Origin: Cardinalis cardinalis
Lineage: Eukaryota > Chordata > Aves > Passeriformes > Cardinalidae
Length of the DNA: 64,000 nt
Direction of reading: 5' to 3'
NCBI GenBank assembly: GCA_014549065.1
Contig: JACDOX010000012.1
Location: 9,743,413-9,807,412, forward strand
How positions within the stretch are numbered: position 1 is the first letter of the stretch; each line of letters starts with the position of its first letter. Made by a program: the position numbers and the translations under genes. The notes under the pieces were generated by a model, which worked only from the letters and a program-made list of their open reading frames with translations, was not told where the DNA came from and did not search any database. Shown piece after piece: positions 50,081 to 60,060 of this stretch.

Positions 50081-53000
50081 GAGCTGATGCCGCTACCATG
50101 GTAGTACATGGTAGCTCTCACTGACTTCACATGGATAGAACTGAATTTCCTTGCAACAGCTAACTNCAAGAGAAACTAAAGAATATCTGTCAATAACTTG
50201 CATAACTGTCTCAATAGTGTCTCTAATTGAGCCGAGGCCCATAAAATACTCCCTGCAGAATAGGCTTCTTCCTTCATTCAGAACACAGTGCTGTCAGTTC
50301 GAAACTGCATTAATTCTCTGCTGCTTTAGACAGTTTGGGGAATGTTTTGTTTTTCATTTTTATGNATAGCTAAAAGTAAGTCTCCTCTGCTGTATAACTT
50401 AGATTTTTGTCTGCCAGACTTCTGTTGGCCTGCTTTTGATAAATTCAAATTTTCATTTACTCTCAAGTTCTCTTTTCAAGTAAATTTTTTCCCAAAGAAA
50501 ACCTGTTGAGTTTTTTTGGTTAGTTGGTTGATTGGTTTTGTCTTTTTTCTGAAGAGATTTCACTCAAGGGAAATCTTCCATTGCACACAGTAGCATTATG
50601 TTTATTTTGTTGTGCCATACATAGCCATCTACCACTGTCTAAAAAGGATTTTTATCCTAAAGCTTTCTCATAAACTGACAGGAATTGCACAATATGTAAT
50701 TCATGCCCTTATTTTCATTTTGTAAGGAACATCTAGACATCTTGATAGCATTTTGTGTTTTATGCTAGTGGATCACAAAGTACTTTATAGACAAATATTA
50801 TACTACCAGTTTAATACTCTGCAGTAATCACTTACTCAGCATCGACACACTGCACTCAGAGGTAAAACAGACCATTTAGATAAGAGTTGTAAAATACCAC
50901 TCAGTAATTACTTCAGGATGATTTACCATAAGTATGCACACTTTCACTGACAGGATATAATTTATACAGCATTTGTACCCATATAGTAGGCATAACATCA
51001 TTACCCAACTTGACTCTGTCCTAAACACAGATCAGATAATCATGTCATGTGGATGTTTGCATGGTTCGTTTGAAATAAGATACTGCTAGTAGTCCTCTGT
51101 CACCTTGTGACATGAATGCAATGTTTTTGGAGATGTGGTATTTTTTTGCACATCTCCCATACTAGTTTGGAATCAAAATATAATGCTTGACTGTCCAATA
51201 GACTAAACAAATCATCTTATTCTCAAAGATGCTTTCTTGGCTCACTACCACTACATTTAATATAATTTGTCTGAAAGCTGTGAAATTATATACTTGAAAT
51301 TTTCATTTATCACAGGTAGAAAGAAAAAGTATAATTAACCTCCTTAAGTTTCTTGAAAGAGGAGAGGATGAAGAAAGGAAGCACCTATATTGCAGAATAA
51401 TTCTGTAAAACACACTGGACCTGTTTATCTTAGAAGTGGTATGAACATATGAGTTCAGGTTTGGAGTAGGTAGAATTATTCCCCACCTGCTCTTCATACT
51501 CAGGTCATTTTTCAAAGAAAATAAACTGCATGTAGAAAGTAGGTGCACCCAAACGCATATCTCAGTAGGAATGATCAAGATACTAGGACATCAGGACATA
51601 TGGAGAGTTTACTGTCACTGCAGTTGGTCTGTAGTCCAAGCACACATTCTGTAAGCAGAGCTGTAGGACATTGATCCATCTGGTAATTTAATTATGGTTA
51701 ATTACACAGCCCAGTAAATGTTGTTCCTGTCAGATGGTTAAAATTTCCTATCTGGCATGAAAAGTTAAATATGATTTTTTAATAACATTNCATTTCTAAA
51801 GATTAATTTACCAGTTTCTACTGATTGAAAATGCTATGGGGTTTTTTTTTGCACAGAGCACTCGTTTCCCATGGTCTTGATTACAGATTTTTGTCCCTTT
51901 TTGGGTACTGTGCCAAATTCAGTTNTGATAAAAGAATTTGTCAGAGCAACAGTAAAGAGAAAAATTGTAGAGAGATTTTTTTTAAAACTGGTAAGCAGTG
52001 GGCAAAGAAAGATCTTTAGGGTACAATTTGTACAATTGGAACTGTGTAGCTCCAGAAAACATAGTTGAATGTAGGCTGGTTGATTTGTTATTAGGCTGAA
52101 ACCAACCATTTGGGATGAGGAGTGGATTTATGTAACTTTTCTCCAGTTTATGAGCAATAAGTTATTATTTAAATGCTAAAAGCCAAATTTCATTAGATTG
52201 AAGTAATATTCTATATTGAATTTGTAAAATTAATTATATTGTAGTGCTTTAAGAAAAATATTTTTCCTTTTTAAGTCATTTTCTATTAAAAAAAAACCAA
52301 ACCAAAATTACACATAAAGAGGATTTTCTTTCTTTCCTATATAGAATATCTGTCTGGATTACTTTTTTGGGCCCTCTGGTAATGTCAAGTGTTTTTGCAG
52401 CTGTTGCACTTGAAGTAATTAAGTGATGGAAATTCATCTTACCAAAAGAAAAATGAAGCCAATTAAGAGAATAAAAAGTTAATTTTAAATGTCATCCTCC
52501 ACACAGTCAAATGCTAATGTTTCATAGTGGAGAACCACTACAACTTGAAAGAGATGCATAGAAATATAATTAGATCAGTTAAAATTATTTTAAATGGGCT
52601 TAAAGAGCTATTTATATATCTTTTAAAAAATAGATATATTACTATTCAATAGGAGACTATTCTTTTTTTTGTGTATGAATGACATATATCCTGCTTTGTG
52701 CACAAACAAGTAGCAAAACCTGCATTCCTACAATCTCTAACAAAGGAAGTATTCATATGTTGCAGTGCACATGACAAAATATTTCATCTTGAGATATTTT
52801 TACCAAGAAGTTCAGTAATTAAACATGAAATGAAAAACATTTCTTGAGGAACCAAAAAAGTGGAATTCATCACGAAAATATTAAAATGCAAATCAGCTTT
52901 CTACCAAGNAGGTACATTAAAATGATTTAAACAGTTAAGAATGTTTGTTTAATGTATTCTGGTAATGAAAGTTATATGTTTGTGAAGTACTCAACATATC

Positions 53001-53729
53001 TGTTTAATTCTTTTAATAATAAAAATAGAAATCTGATGTTGGGGAAGGATCATGGGCTCTGGATTGGGTTGGATTGGATTGATGGCATAAACCTTTTAAT
53101 ATGTTGATGTCATTAAGAGAGCAGAGACCAGGTGAGTGCAGTCTACTTATCTCAAGGATCTATACAAAACTAAAATTTTAAATACTGTTTTCACATATGC
53201 CTGGAGAATTTATAAGTGTCAGCTACTCATTACAGTTAAACCCACTGTGCCCTGTGGGATGTTGGCTCTAGAGAAGAGCTGCCCATTCTTCCCTTTGGAA
53301 CAACTGGAAACAAGGCTTGGAATATAAACATATATATGTGTGTGTGTACATGTATATATAATGCATTTCTTCTTATTAAAACACTGTAAACTTGAAAGAC
53401 TTCTTAGGGTTCCAGATGTTTTTCTCTAGTTCACCTTCTGACTGTGCAAAAAATGTGAGCATACTGAACATGGAAATGTTCTTTTGACAAACAAAAAAGC
53501 CTCACAGCATCTGGCAGCACATCTGTGTCCCACTTTGTACACAGTTTCTTGGTGGCTTTGGACAAAGTCTGTCTAGAATATCCATTATTTCTTAATGTGC
53601 ATNTTCTTTGTTTTAAAGAAGGGTAAAAAAGTTCTATAAGCAAAACTCTAAAAGGGAGGAAGCTTATGAATTCATTTGCTGCACAATGGCTTTGTGAATT
53701 CCCTATCCAGGTACTGAAAGAATTGCCTG
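50081..53729. other. AT-rich unique sequence with low-complexity tracts
   Basis: No gene or transposon recognised. There is a T/G-rich tract at about 50505-50550, an AACCAAACC-like tract near 52284-52305, and a mixed TA/TG repeat at 53329-53361. Confidence 0.5.
53329..53361. repeat. Compound (TA)n/(TG)n dinucleotide tract
   Basis: Alternating purine-pyrimidine sequence: a TATATATG run, TGTGTGTG, then ACATGTATATATA. It is potentially Z-DNA-forming and length-variable. Confidence 0.85.
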
Positions 53730-54005
53730 GTCTACCTGTCCCTGCCCAGCCCAGAACTCCCCTCGCATGGCCTGAGGTTAAAGACCCCCTGCCAGTCCCC
53801 CAGGCCCTGCTGAGCCACGTCCTTGCCTGACCTCAGCGCGTCTGCATCGCCAAGGAGGTGCCTGAGCCCTGGGGCTGGGTTACCCCATTGCTCCCAGCTG
53901 CCTGCTCCTGGCTGGGATGGTGGNACAGACCCTGAGGTCCCACTGCGTGTTTCCCTGGAAGCAGCCATCCTCACTGAGCCCTGCCAACCTGCTGCTCAGC
54001 TGTAC
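53730..54005 (+). repeat. GC-rich dispersed repeat, copy B (unidentified family)
   Basis: A GC-rich island (CCCAGCCCAGAACTCCCCTC ... CCTGCTGCTCAGC) in AT-rich DNA. Its core at about 53840-53925 has CGCCAAGGAGGTGCC, CTGGGGCTGGGTTACCCC, ATTGCTCCCAGCTGCC and GGCTGGGATGGTGG. These parallel CCCAAGGACACACC, TGGGGCTGCC, CACTGCTCCCCAGCTGCC and GGTTGAGGTGGTGG of the island at 36267-36540. Both strands are open for 77-80 codons, which is a by-product of high GC content. Possibly an LTR or other retroelement piece. Confidence 0.55.
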
Positions 54006-54904
54006 AGAGGACACAAAAGTAAAATTCCAAAGATAGTAGCTGCTTGGGAAATTTAAATTATAATAAATTATAATTCAATTATAAATTATAATCATACATT
54101 CTAATTATGTTTTTTAGTCAACTTTATAGAACATTTCAAAATATATCCCTCTTTGAGTGTGTTTTTTAAAATACAAACTCCTGAAATTTCAAGTTTGAGT
54201 ATTTGTCTTTTTTGTATAGAATTTTTATTGGTGTTTATTTTATATTAAGGAGATTCCAGTATTGTCTAACATGGGCTCAAAAATGTGTACCATATTCTAA
54301 ACAGAATGATTTATTTTTCACTGAGAATGTATTTGAATTTCTGTTGGTTTTTACTTCCTTCTCAAGCCTGAAGTGTCATAGGATAACCCAGGTAGGTCTG
54401 AGTAGCAGCAAGTATCAGAGTTTGAGAAATCACAGATTNTTTAAACTACGTAATTAAAATATAGTTCAAAAATTTTCAAGTGATTCTTGACCACTATTAT
54501 TTAAATAACTGATTAAAATTAAAATATGTAAAATAATAATTACTTGACATTAATTTTCANATTTTATTTCCAAAAGTTTGGGGTTGGGTTTTATGGTTTG
54601 TTTTGGGTTTTTTGGGGAAGAAAGGGCCATGAGTGTGGATTTAGTGGTTTTTTTACAGCAGCTTTTGAGCAGGGAAGATTTCCAAAATCTTGTATTAGTA
54701 TATATGAAAAATATATGTCATAACTGCNACACATAGAAAAAAAAGAAAAAAACTCACATTTTTGCTGGTCTAAATATTCAAGTGCATGGAGTTGGGCTAC
54801 GTTTTCTAGATATAATTTTCTAGTGACAGGCCCTACCATAGGTGGTCAGATTTCAAGTGTATATATGGGAAAAACTACATTTAAGGCATGTTGGGGAACA
54901 TTTA

Positions 54905-55008
54905 TAGATTTGTGGGGTTTTGGTTTTGTTTTGTTTTGTGTATGGGTTTTTTTTGTAGGATTTTGTGGCTTTGTTGTGTTATTGTTTTGTGGGTTTGTTT
55001 GTTTTTTT
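54905..55008 (+). repeat. T/G-rich low-complexity tract
   Basis: About 100 bp made almost only of T and G on the plus strand (GGTTTTG, TTTTGTTTTG and TGTGGG runs), with few A or C and no fixed period. The overlapping open frames of 95-129 codons are Phe/Val/Cys/Gly-rich translations of it, and the antisense is Asn/Thr/Lys/Pro-rich. They are not called as genes. Confidence 0.85.
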
Positions 55009-55151
55009 TTAATTCTGGTTTCAATTTTGCATTTTCTTCTTTCTGTAATCTCTTTGAGCCAAATATGTCTTCCTGCTGTCCAATTATTGCAAGACACTTT
55101 GATTCTGTAATTGACAGTACTACTGGTGGAATTATTCATGCTATTAGCCAT

Positions 55152-55214
55152 GCTCTTTGTATATATCTATATATATACAATATATATATCTGGGATATAC
55201 AGATTGCAAAGAGC
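55152..55214. repeat. Imperfect hairpin of about 63 nt
   Basis: GCTCTTTG (55152-55159) is the exact inverse complement of CAAAGAGC (55207-55214). Inside, GTATAT and ATATAC can also pair, around an AT-rich core. The arms are interrupted by a one-sided bulge. It could be chance or a folded RNA; no evidence of transcription is visible. Confidence 0.55.
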
Positions 55215-57867
55215 TTGAACAGTATAGGGGAAGTTCTGCCTCAGTCATCTGAGTCTAGGCAAGCAGCTTCCACTTAAATACTTGAATGGCTGGTACCTTC
55301 AACTTCTTTTAAAGTGAGTCACTTTAAAGACTTGTCTGAACAGAGCCTTTCAAGACTGGATCACAGCTTGTAGATATATATGCTATTATGGCCATTACTC
55401 ATGTTCCAAGCACACTGCTTTCTAAAAGTGCCAGATAAATCAATGGATCACTGTAAAATAAAGTAGAATTTGTCTTTTTTTAAGATCAGTTCATTGTTTT
55501 CCTAAAGACAATGTTCTTGAAATCCTCCTCTGTCTTTCCCCGTTCACTATTTCTACATTTGTAAGTCTGACATGGATTAATAGTTGCCACGGTCTCATCA
55601 TAAAAATTATTTTCAAAGAGAGAGAAGGGAAGAGATTAATTAATCTTTATCACAATTAATTAACCTCACCTTAAACAGCAGTATTAGTCAGCACTTACCC
55701 TTGGGTACCTAGACTTAGAAAGCTCTGATTACAGTGGTATTTCTTCCCAGTTAGTGGAATGAAAGAAAAACGATTCATTCATTTCAGCCATTCTTTGTGC
55801 ATTAGCCCATTCTTTGGACATTGTTATGATGGTGAAAGTAATAAGGCTATTATTATGAAAATAAAAACATGAAAAAAACCTAAAGATATTGTCATGAGTC
55901 TTTCAGATCTTTGCTATATCAGACCTAACTTCAGACAGAAGGCCAAATGCTAGAGGAAATGTTCACATTTCATTGGAACTAAAAGAAAAAACCATCCACC
56001 ACCACCCTCCCAAAAAAATCCAAACACCTTTCAGTGAGTGAACTAGTTCAGGAAGAGACATGTCCACCAACNCTTGGCTCCCACTTAGCTAAACTCTGTA
56101 CATAGCTAGCCTTTTAAAATATAACTGTCTTGTACTCTGTTGGGTGTTTTTCTTCCTTTGATATCATTACAGAAATGAAAGATAAAAAACCAGGTATGGG
56201 CCAAGAATTTTGTTCTGTCTGCAAGGTAGAATTAACCTATCTACCCAATTAGGCTTGCAGTGTCTGGAATTTTACTCTATTGTAGTTTCAGCTATGCAAT
56301 GTCATGGAAAAACTGCTGTGACGCCTTAATGAGTAATTATCATTGACCCTCAAGTGTTTTCTTGAAAATGAAATTTCTGATTCCAATTTTCTTCTAAGAA
56401 CCATTCAAATCGGCAAATTTTGTGTTTGACTGCATTATGCTTTGTGGAAAGTTGATAAACTCATGTGCAGTAAAAAACATGCAATTACCATTATTGTTGA
56501 GATGCTAATTTGACTTTTCTAGGATACAAAGGCATAATTAATTTTAGTGTTTACAGGCTCAAATTTATTACTCTTACATTGTCAATGAAGAATTNTTATA
56601 CTTCTTTGCAGTACGATGAATAATAGAATAATAATAGTATAATAATAATAGAATTCTATTCACATAAATAGGAGAATTTTTCCAGATGAATACATTTGAA
56701 AAATTATGTCTATTGAATATCAGAGCCATTAAGATTTCTTTCTAAGCAAGCCAGGTGATATCAATGGAGAGTGCTTCTTTTCACCTGGACACTTTATTTA
56801 GATGGCAGATTAAGCTTGAAGAGACACTATGTTAAGACTTCTTATATATTTTGTAATCTTTTCTACTCAAAAGTACTCCTTCAGCCGATACACAGAAAAT
56901 ACTATAATTTCTAAGATATATATCAGCAAACACTTAAATTGGCTCAAAAATGCCANTAATGAAGACTTTACATGCTTAGATTTTAGGCAAGTGAAGTTTC
57001 TTTCATGCTGTGAAAACAGCTCAGGTAAATATTTGATTCATATTCTCTTCTGAAGAATGGGGTTTGCTGTTATTTTTAAGCTACAAGATATAGATTTGCC
57101 TCAGCATCTTCTTTTAACTTGAATCAATCTTCAGAAATATTTCCTGGAGGATCTCAGTTCAAGTGTTTTGTTCACATTAAGAATGTACCAGCTGCAGTAA
57201 CTATGCATGGAAACAAATGGATTCTATAGCTGTCTTAAATAGCTTAACATTTTTATGCAGAATTCGGATACTTAAGAATGGATGGTTAATCAGGATGGTT
57301 AAGAACTTTCGTGAAACATGGGAAATATCATGATTTTGACAAAGAGGTTTTTCAGCCTGAATTTTGCTAGGGAGNTTCAGGGGTCACAGCCTGCTGATTG
57401 GTCTTTTTCTTGCTAGTCTTTTCCTGAAAGTCTTAGGAAACTTTTTTAAACTTTTTTTTCCTTTTTAACAAAAAAAACTTGAGTAGAGGCTAAAATGCAG
57501 CTAGAACCCATGCCCATTTAACAAATGATTAAGCTTTCAGAAATAAGTATGCAATTAATACTGAATGGACTCTATGTCCCTCAGCAGAACATTGGATTCT
57601 GAAAAGAAAGTTGCTAAAGACGAAAATATGATGATCCAGCTTGTAAAATCCAGTATTTTATGTAGAGCCAATAAAAGAAAACTATTTTCACTCCTGTACA
57701 GGGGCTGAGGGAGGCTCCATGGACTTCTACATTGCGTTTGTCAGNCACTGTAGAGAGGCAATGAAGGAATGCAGTTTGTGTTGGCTGTGCTATATGTTGT
57801 ATTTGTCAATGCAAAAGGAACAAAACCCATCTATAGGTTCGCACTTTCCCTTTGGAGAATCAAGCAT

Positions 57868-58175
57868 AGGCTCATAGAATCTTTAAGACTAGAAAAGACC
57901 TCCAAGATTATTGAGTCCAGCTATTAACTCAGCGCCACTGCATTCATCACTAACCATATGCCCTAGTGCTACACACATCTTTTGAACACTTCCAGGGATG
58001 GGCAACCTATTCTATTGTCTGACCAGGACTTCAGTGAAGAAATATTTCCTGATACCCAATCTAAACCTTCCCTGGCACTTGAGACCATTTTTTCTGGTCC
58101 TATCACTGGTTACCTAGGAGAAGACACTGCTCCCAACCTTGCTTCAACCTCATTTAAGCTAGTTGTAGAGTGATA
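57868..58175 (-). mobile_element. CR1 LINE 3' end, minus strand
   Basis: The plus strand starts TCATAGAATCTTTAAGACTAG, then AAAAGACCTCCAAGATTATTGAGTCC (about 57893-57918), a GGGATGGGCAACCTATTC segment near 57995-58012 and AAATATTTCCTGATACCCAATCTAAACCTTCCCTGGC (about 58040-58076). It ends about GAGTGATAAGGT. This is the antisense of a CR1 3' end, so the element runs from about 58175 to 57868 with its tail on the left. Only noncoding 3' sequence remains. The 63-codon open frame at 57982-58173 lies inside it and is not a gene. Confidence 0.88.
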
Positions 58176-58789
58176 AGGTGTTAAATATTAGCATCAGCCT
58201 TATACTTTCCACATTTTTCTCTTGCTCACATTTGATTTTTATAGTATTTTTAAAGCAACCTTCTTGTTAAGCAACTTATCATGGTTTAAGAAAGCTAATG
58301 TAGAACAACAGTCTAAATGAGATATAAACCTCATATTGAAATTTCAAATCTTAGCGCTATTTCGGGGTTCAGTCATGGTCACAAATATTACATTTTTCTT
58401 TGAACTTAGAATAAAGTGATAGCTATTTCTTTTAAGCATTACGTCTGGCATTCTTTTATAATCACTTACTCTCTGGTTATTTTTGCCCGTTTTGAGGATA
58501 AGTCATCAGATACTGATTGGAAGGGGTGATAAGTAAGCTGACAGATTTGAACAGCAAAAAGTAGAAAAGCTACAATCTTTTTTTTAACACTTCAGACTAA
58601 AAGCTAAGTTTTTCACCCATTCTGTTTGTATGCACCTTCATAAATGTTTTAGTTCACTCACTCCCCCTACCAGCAGGACTGGGGAGAATATCAGAAGAGT
58701 AAAAATGACAAAACTCATGGATTGACATAAAGACAATTGAATAGGGAAAGCGAAAGCCTTGTACACAAGCAAAGAAAAATGAGCAATTC
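58176..58789. other. AT-rich unique sequence between two CR1 copies
   Basis: Nothing recognised. Confidence 0.5.
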
Positions 58790-59950
58790 ACGGAATCAGT
58801 CAGAGATCACAGTGGCTCATCTGGTTCAAACTCCCTACTAAGACAGGGTCATCTTAGAGCACGNTTCAGGGCTGCATCCAAGTTCTTGAATATCTCCAAG
58901 GAAGGAAACTCTAAAACCTCTCTNGGAAATCTCTTCTAGTTCATGTCACCTTCACANTGAAGTTCTTCCTCATGTTCAGGAGGAACTTCCTGTGCATCAG
59001 TTTCTGCCCTTTGCCTCTTGCTTTATTGGCTGGCACCACTGAAAGAGCNTGGGTCCGTTATCTTGATACCCTCCCTTCGGGCACTTATAGACAATGATGA
59101 GATCCCCTCTCCACTGTCTCAGGACTGAACAGGCCCAGCTCCCTCAGCCTGTCCTCATAAGAGAGATTCTCCAGACTCTTGGCCAACTTAGTAGCTCTCT
59201 GCTGGATCTGGTCCAGGAGCTCCAGTTCTCTCTTTTCCCCNGAGGATCCCAAAACTAGACACAAAACTCCAGACATACCTCACTGTGGCTGAGTAGAGGG
59301 GCAGGATCACCTGCCTCAGCTTGCTGGCAATATTCCTCCTAATGGATCCCAGGATTACTTTGACCTTCTTGGCCACACTGCTGGCTTACAGATGATGTGC
59401 TTTCCACCAAGATCCCCAGGTTCCTTCCACAGAGCTGCTTCCCAGCAGGTCAGCTNCCTGCTTGTACGGGTCCATGGGGTTTTTCTTCCCCAGCTGCAGG
59501 ACCCTGCACTTGCCTTTGTGAATTTCAGAAGGTTTTTCTCTGCTTGTCTCTCCAACATAACAAGGTACCTCTGAAGGGCTGCACAGACCTCTCAGATATC
59601 AGCCACTCCTCACAATGTTGTTTTTCCTGAACTTGCTGAGGAAGCACTGTACTCCCTCATCAAAGTCATTGATGATCAAATTAAATAACACTGGGCCCAG
59701 TATAGAACTCTGGGGGACACCACAAGTGACAAGCCTCAAACTAGACTCTGTACCACTGATCACAAGCCCCTGGCATCTGCCATTCAGTCCCTGTCCCATC
59801 CATCCCACTCATCCAACCCACACTCCCTGAATTTGCCTATGAGCATTCCATGAGAGACAAAAGCCTTGCTGAAGTCAAGGTAGACAACGTCCGCTACAAA
59901 TTGATTCACCCCTTCCCATGGGCCAACAAGTATTCAGTCATCCTCAGGAA
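58790..59950 (-). mobile_element. CR1 LINE copy, 3' UTR through reverse transcriptase, minus strand
   Basis: The longest continuous CR1 here (about 1.16 kb). From left (3' end) to right on the plus strand it passes a degraded tail near 58790 and the 3' noncoding region (GATCCCCTCTCCACTGTCTCAG, CTCCCTCAGCCTGTCCTCATAAGAG). It then passes the C-terminal ORF2 region (CTTCTTGGCCACACTGCTGGC, CCTGCACTTGCCTTTGTGAA) and the reverse-transcriptase core. On the minus strand at 59599-59808 it reads SLRLVTCGVPQSSILGPVLF, where PQG has become PQS. Then comes INDFDEGVQ and LSKF, followed by RKNN where the catalytic ADD should stand, and a stop. With the catalytic aspartates missing and many frameshifts, it is inactive. 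It is 5'-truncated within the reverse transcriptase. Confidence 0.9.
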
Positions 59951-60060
59951 AGCAGGGCTCCATCATATGTAACAGCGAATTGACAAGGAAACTGCCATTA
60001 CCCCAAATATTCTCCTTCTCTGTCTTCCCTCTCTTAATATAGTCTCTGTATAGTTTAAAC
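59951..60060 (+). mobile_element. Small LTR-like scrap joined to the CR1
   Basis: GCAGGGCTCCATCATATGTAAC (about 59953-59974), then an AACTGCCATTACCCCAAATATTC segment and TCTCCTTCTCTGTCTTCCC. This resembles an internal stretch of a common avian LTR in its arrangement. It abuts the truncated end of the CR1 with no clear boundary. Identification is by pattern memory only. Confidence 0.35.

Larger units (their letters stand above)
54006..57867. other. AT-rich unique sequence with low-complexity tracts
   Basis: No gene recognised. It includes an AATTATAAT-rich patch at 54053-54098, a G/T-rich stretch at 54576-54617, the T/G tract at 54905-55008 and an imperfect hairpin at 55152-55214. An (AAT)n-like run lies at about 56619-56652. 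Confidence 0.5.

Noticed and set aside
53732..54056. Open frames of about 80 codons on both strands in a GC-rich island
   Set aside because: The island is a dispersed repeat related to 36267-36540; open frames on both strands reflect high GC content.
54576..54626. Possible G-quadruplex or telomere-like TTGGGG sequence
   Set aside because: One loop is 16 nt and the G-runs are irregular; no TTAGGG tandem array is present.
54823..55277. Open frames of 95-129 codons that look like membrane proteins, and a 101-codon antisense frame
   Set aside because: They are translations of a T/G-only tract; the Phe/Val/Gly/Cys or Asn/Thr/Lys/Pro composition follows from the DNA.
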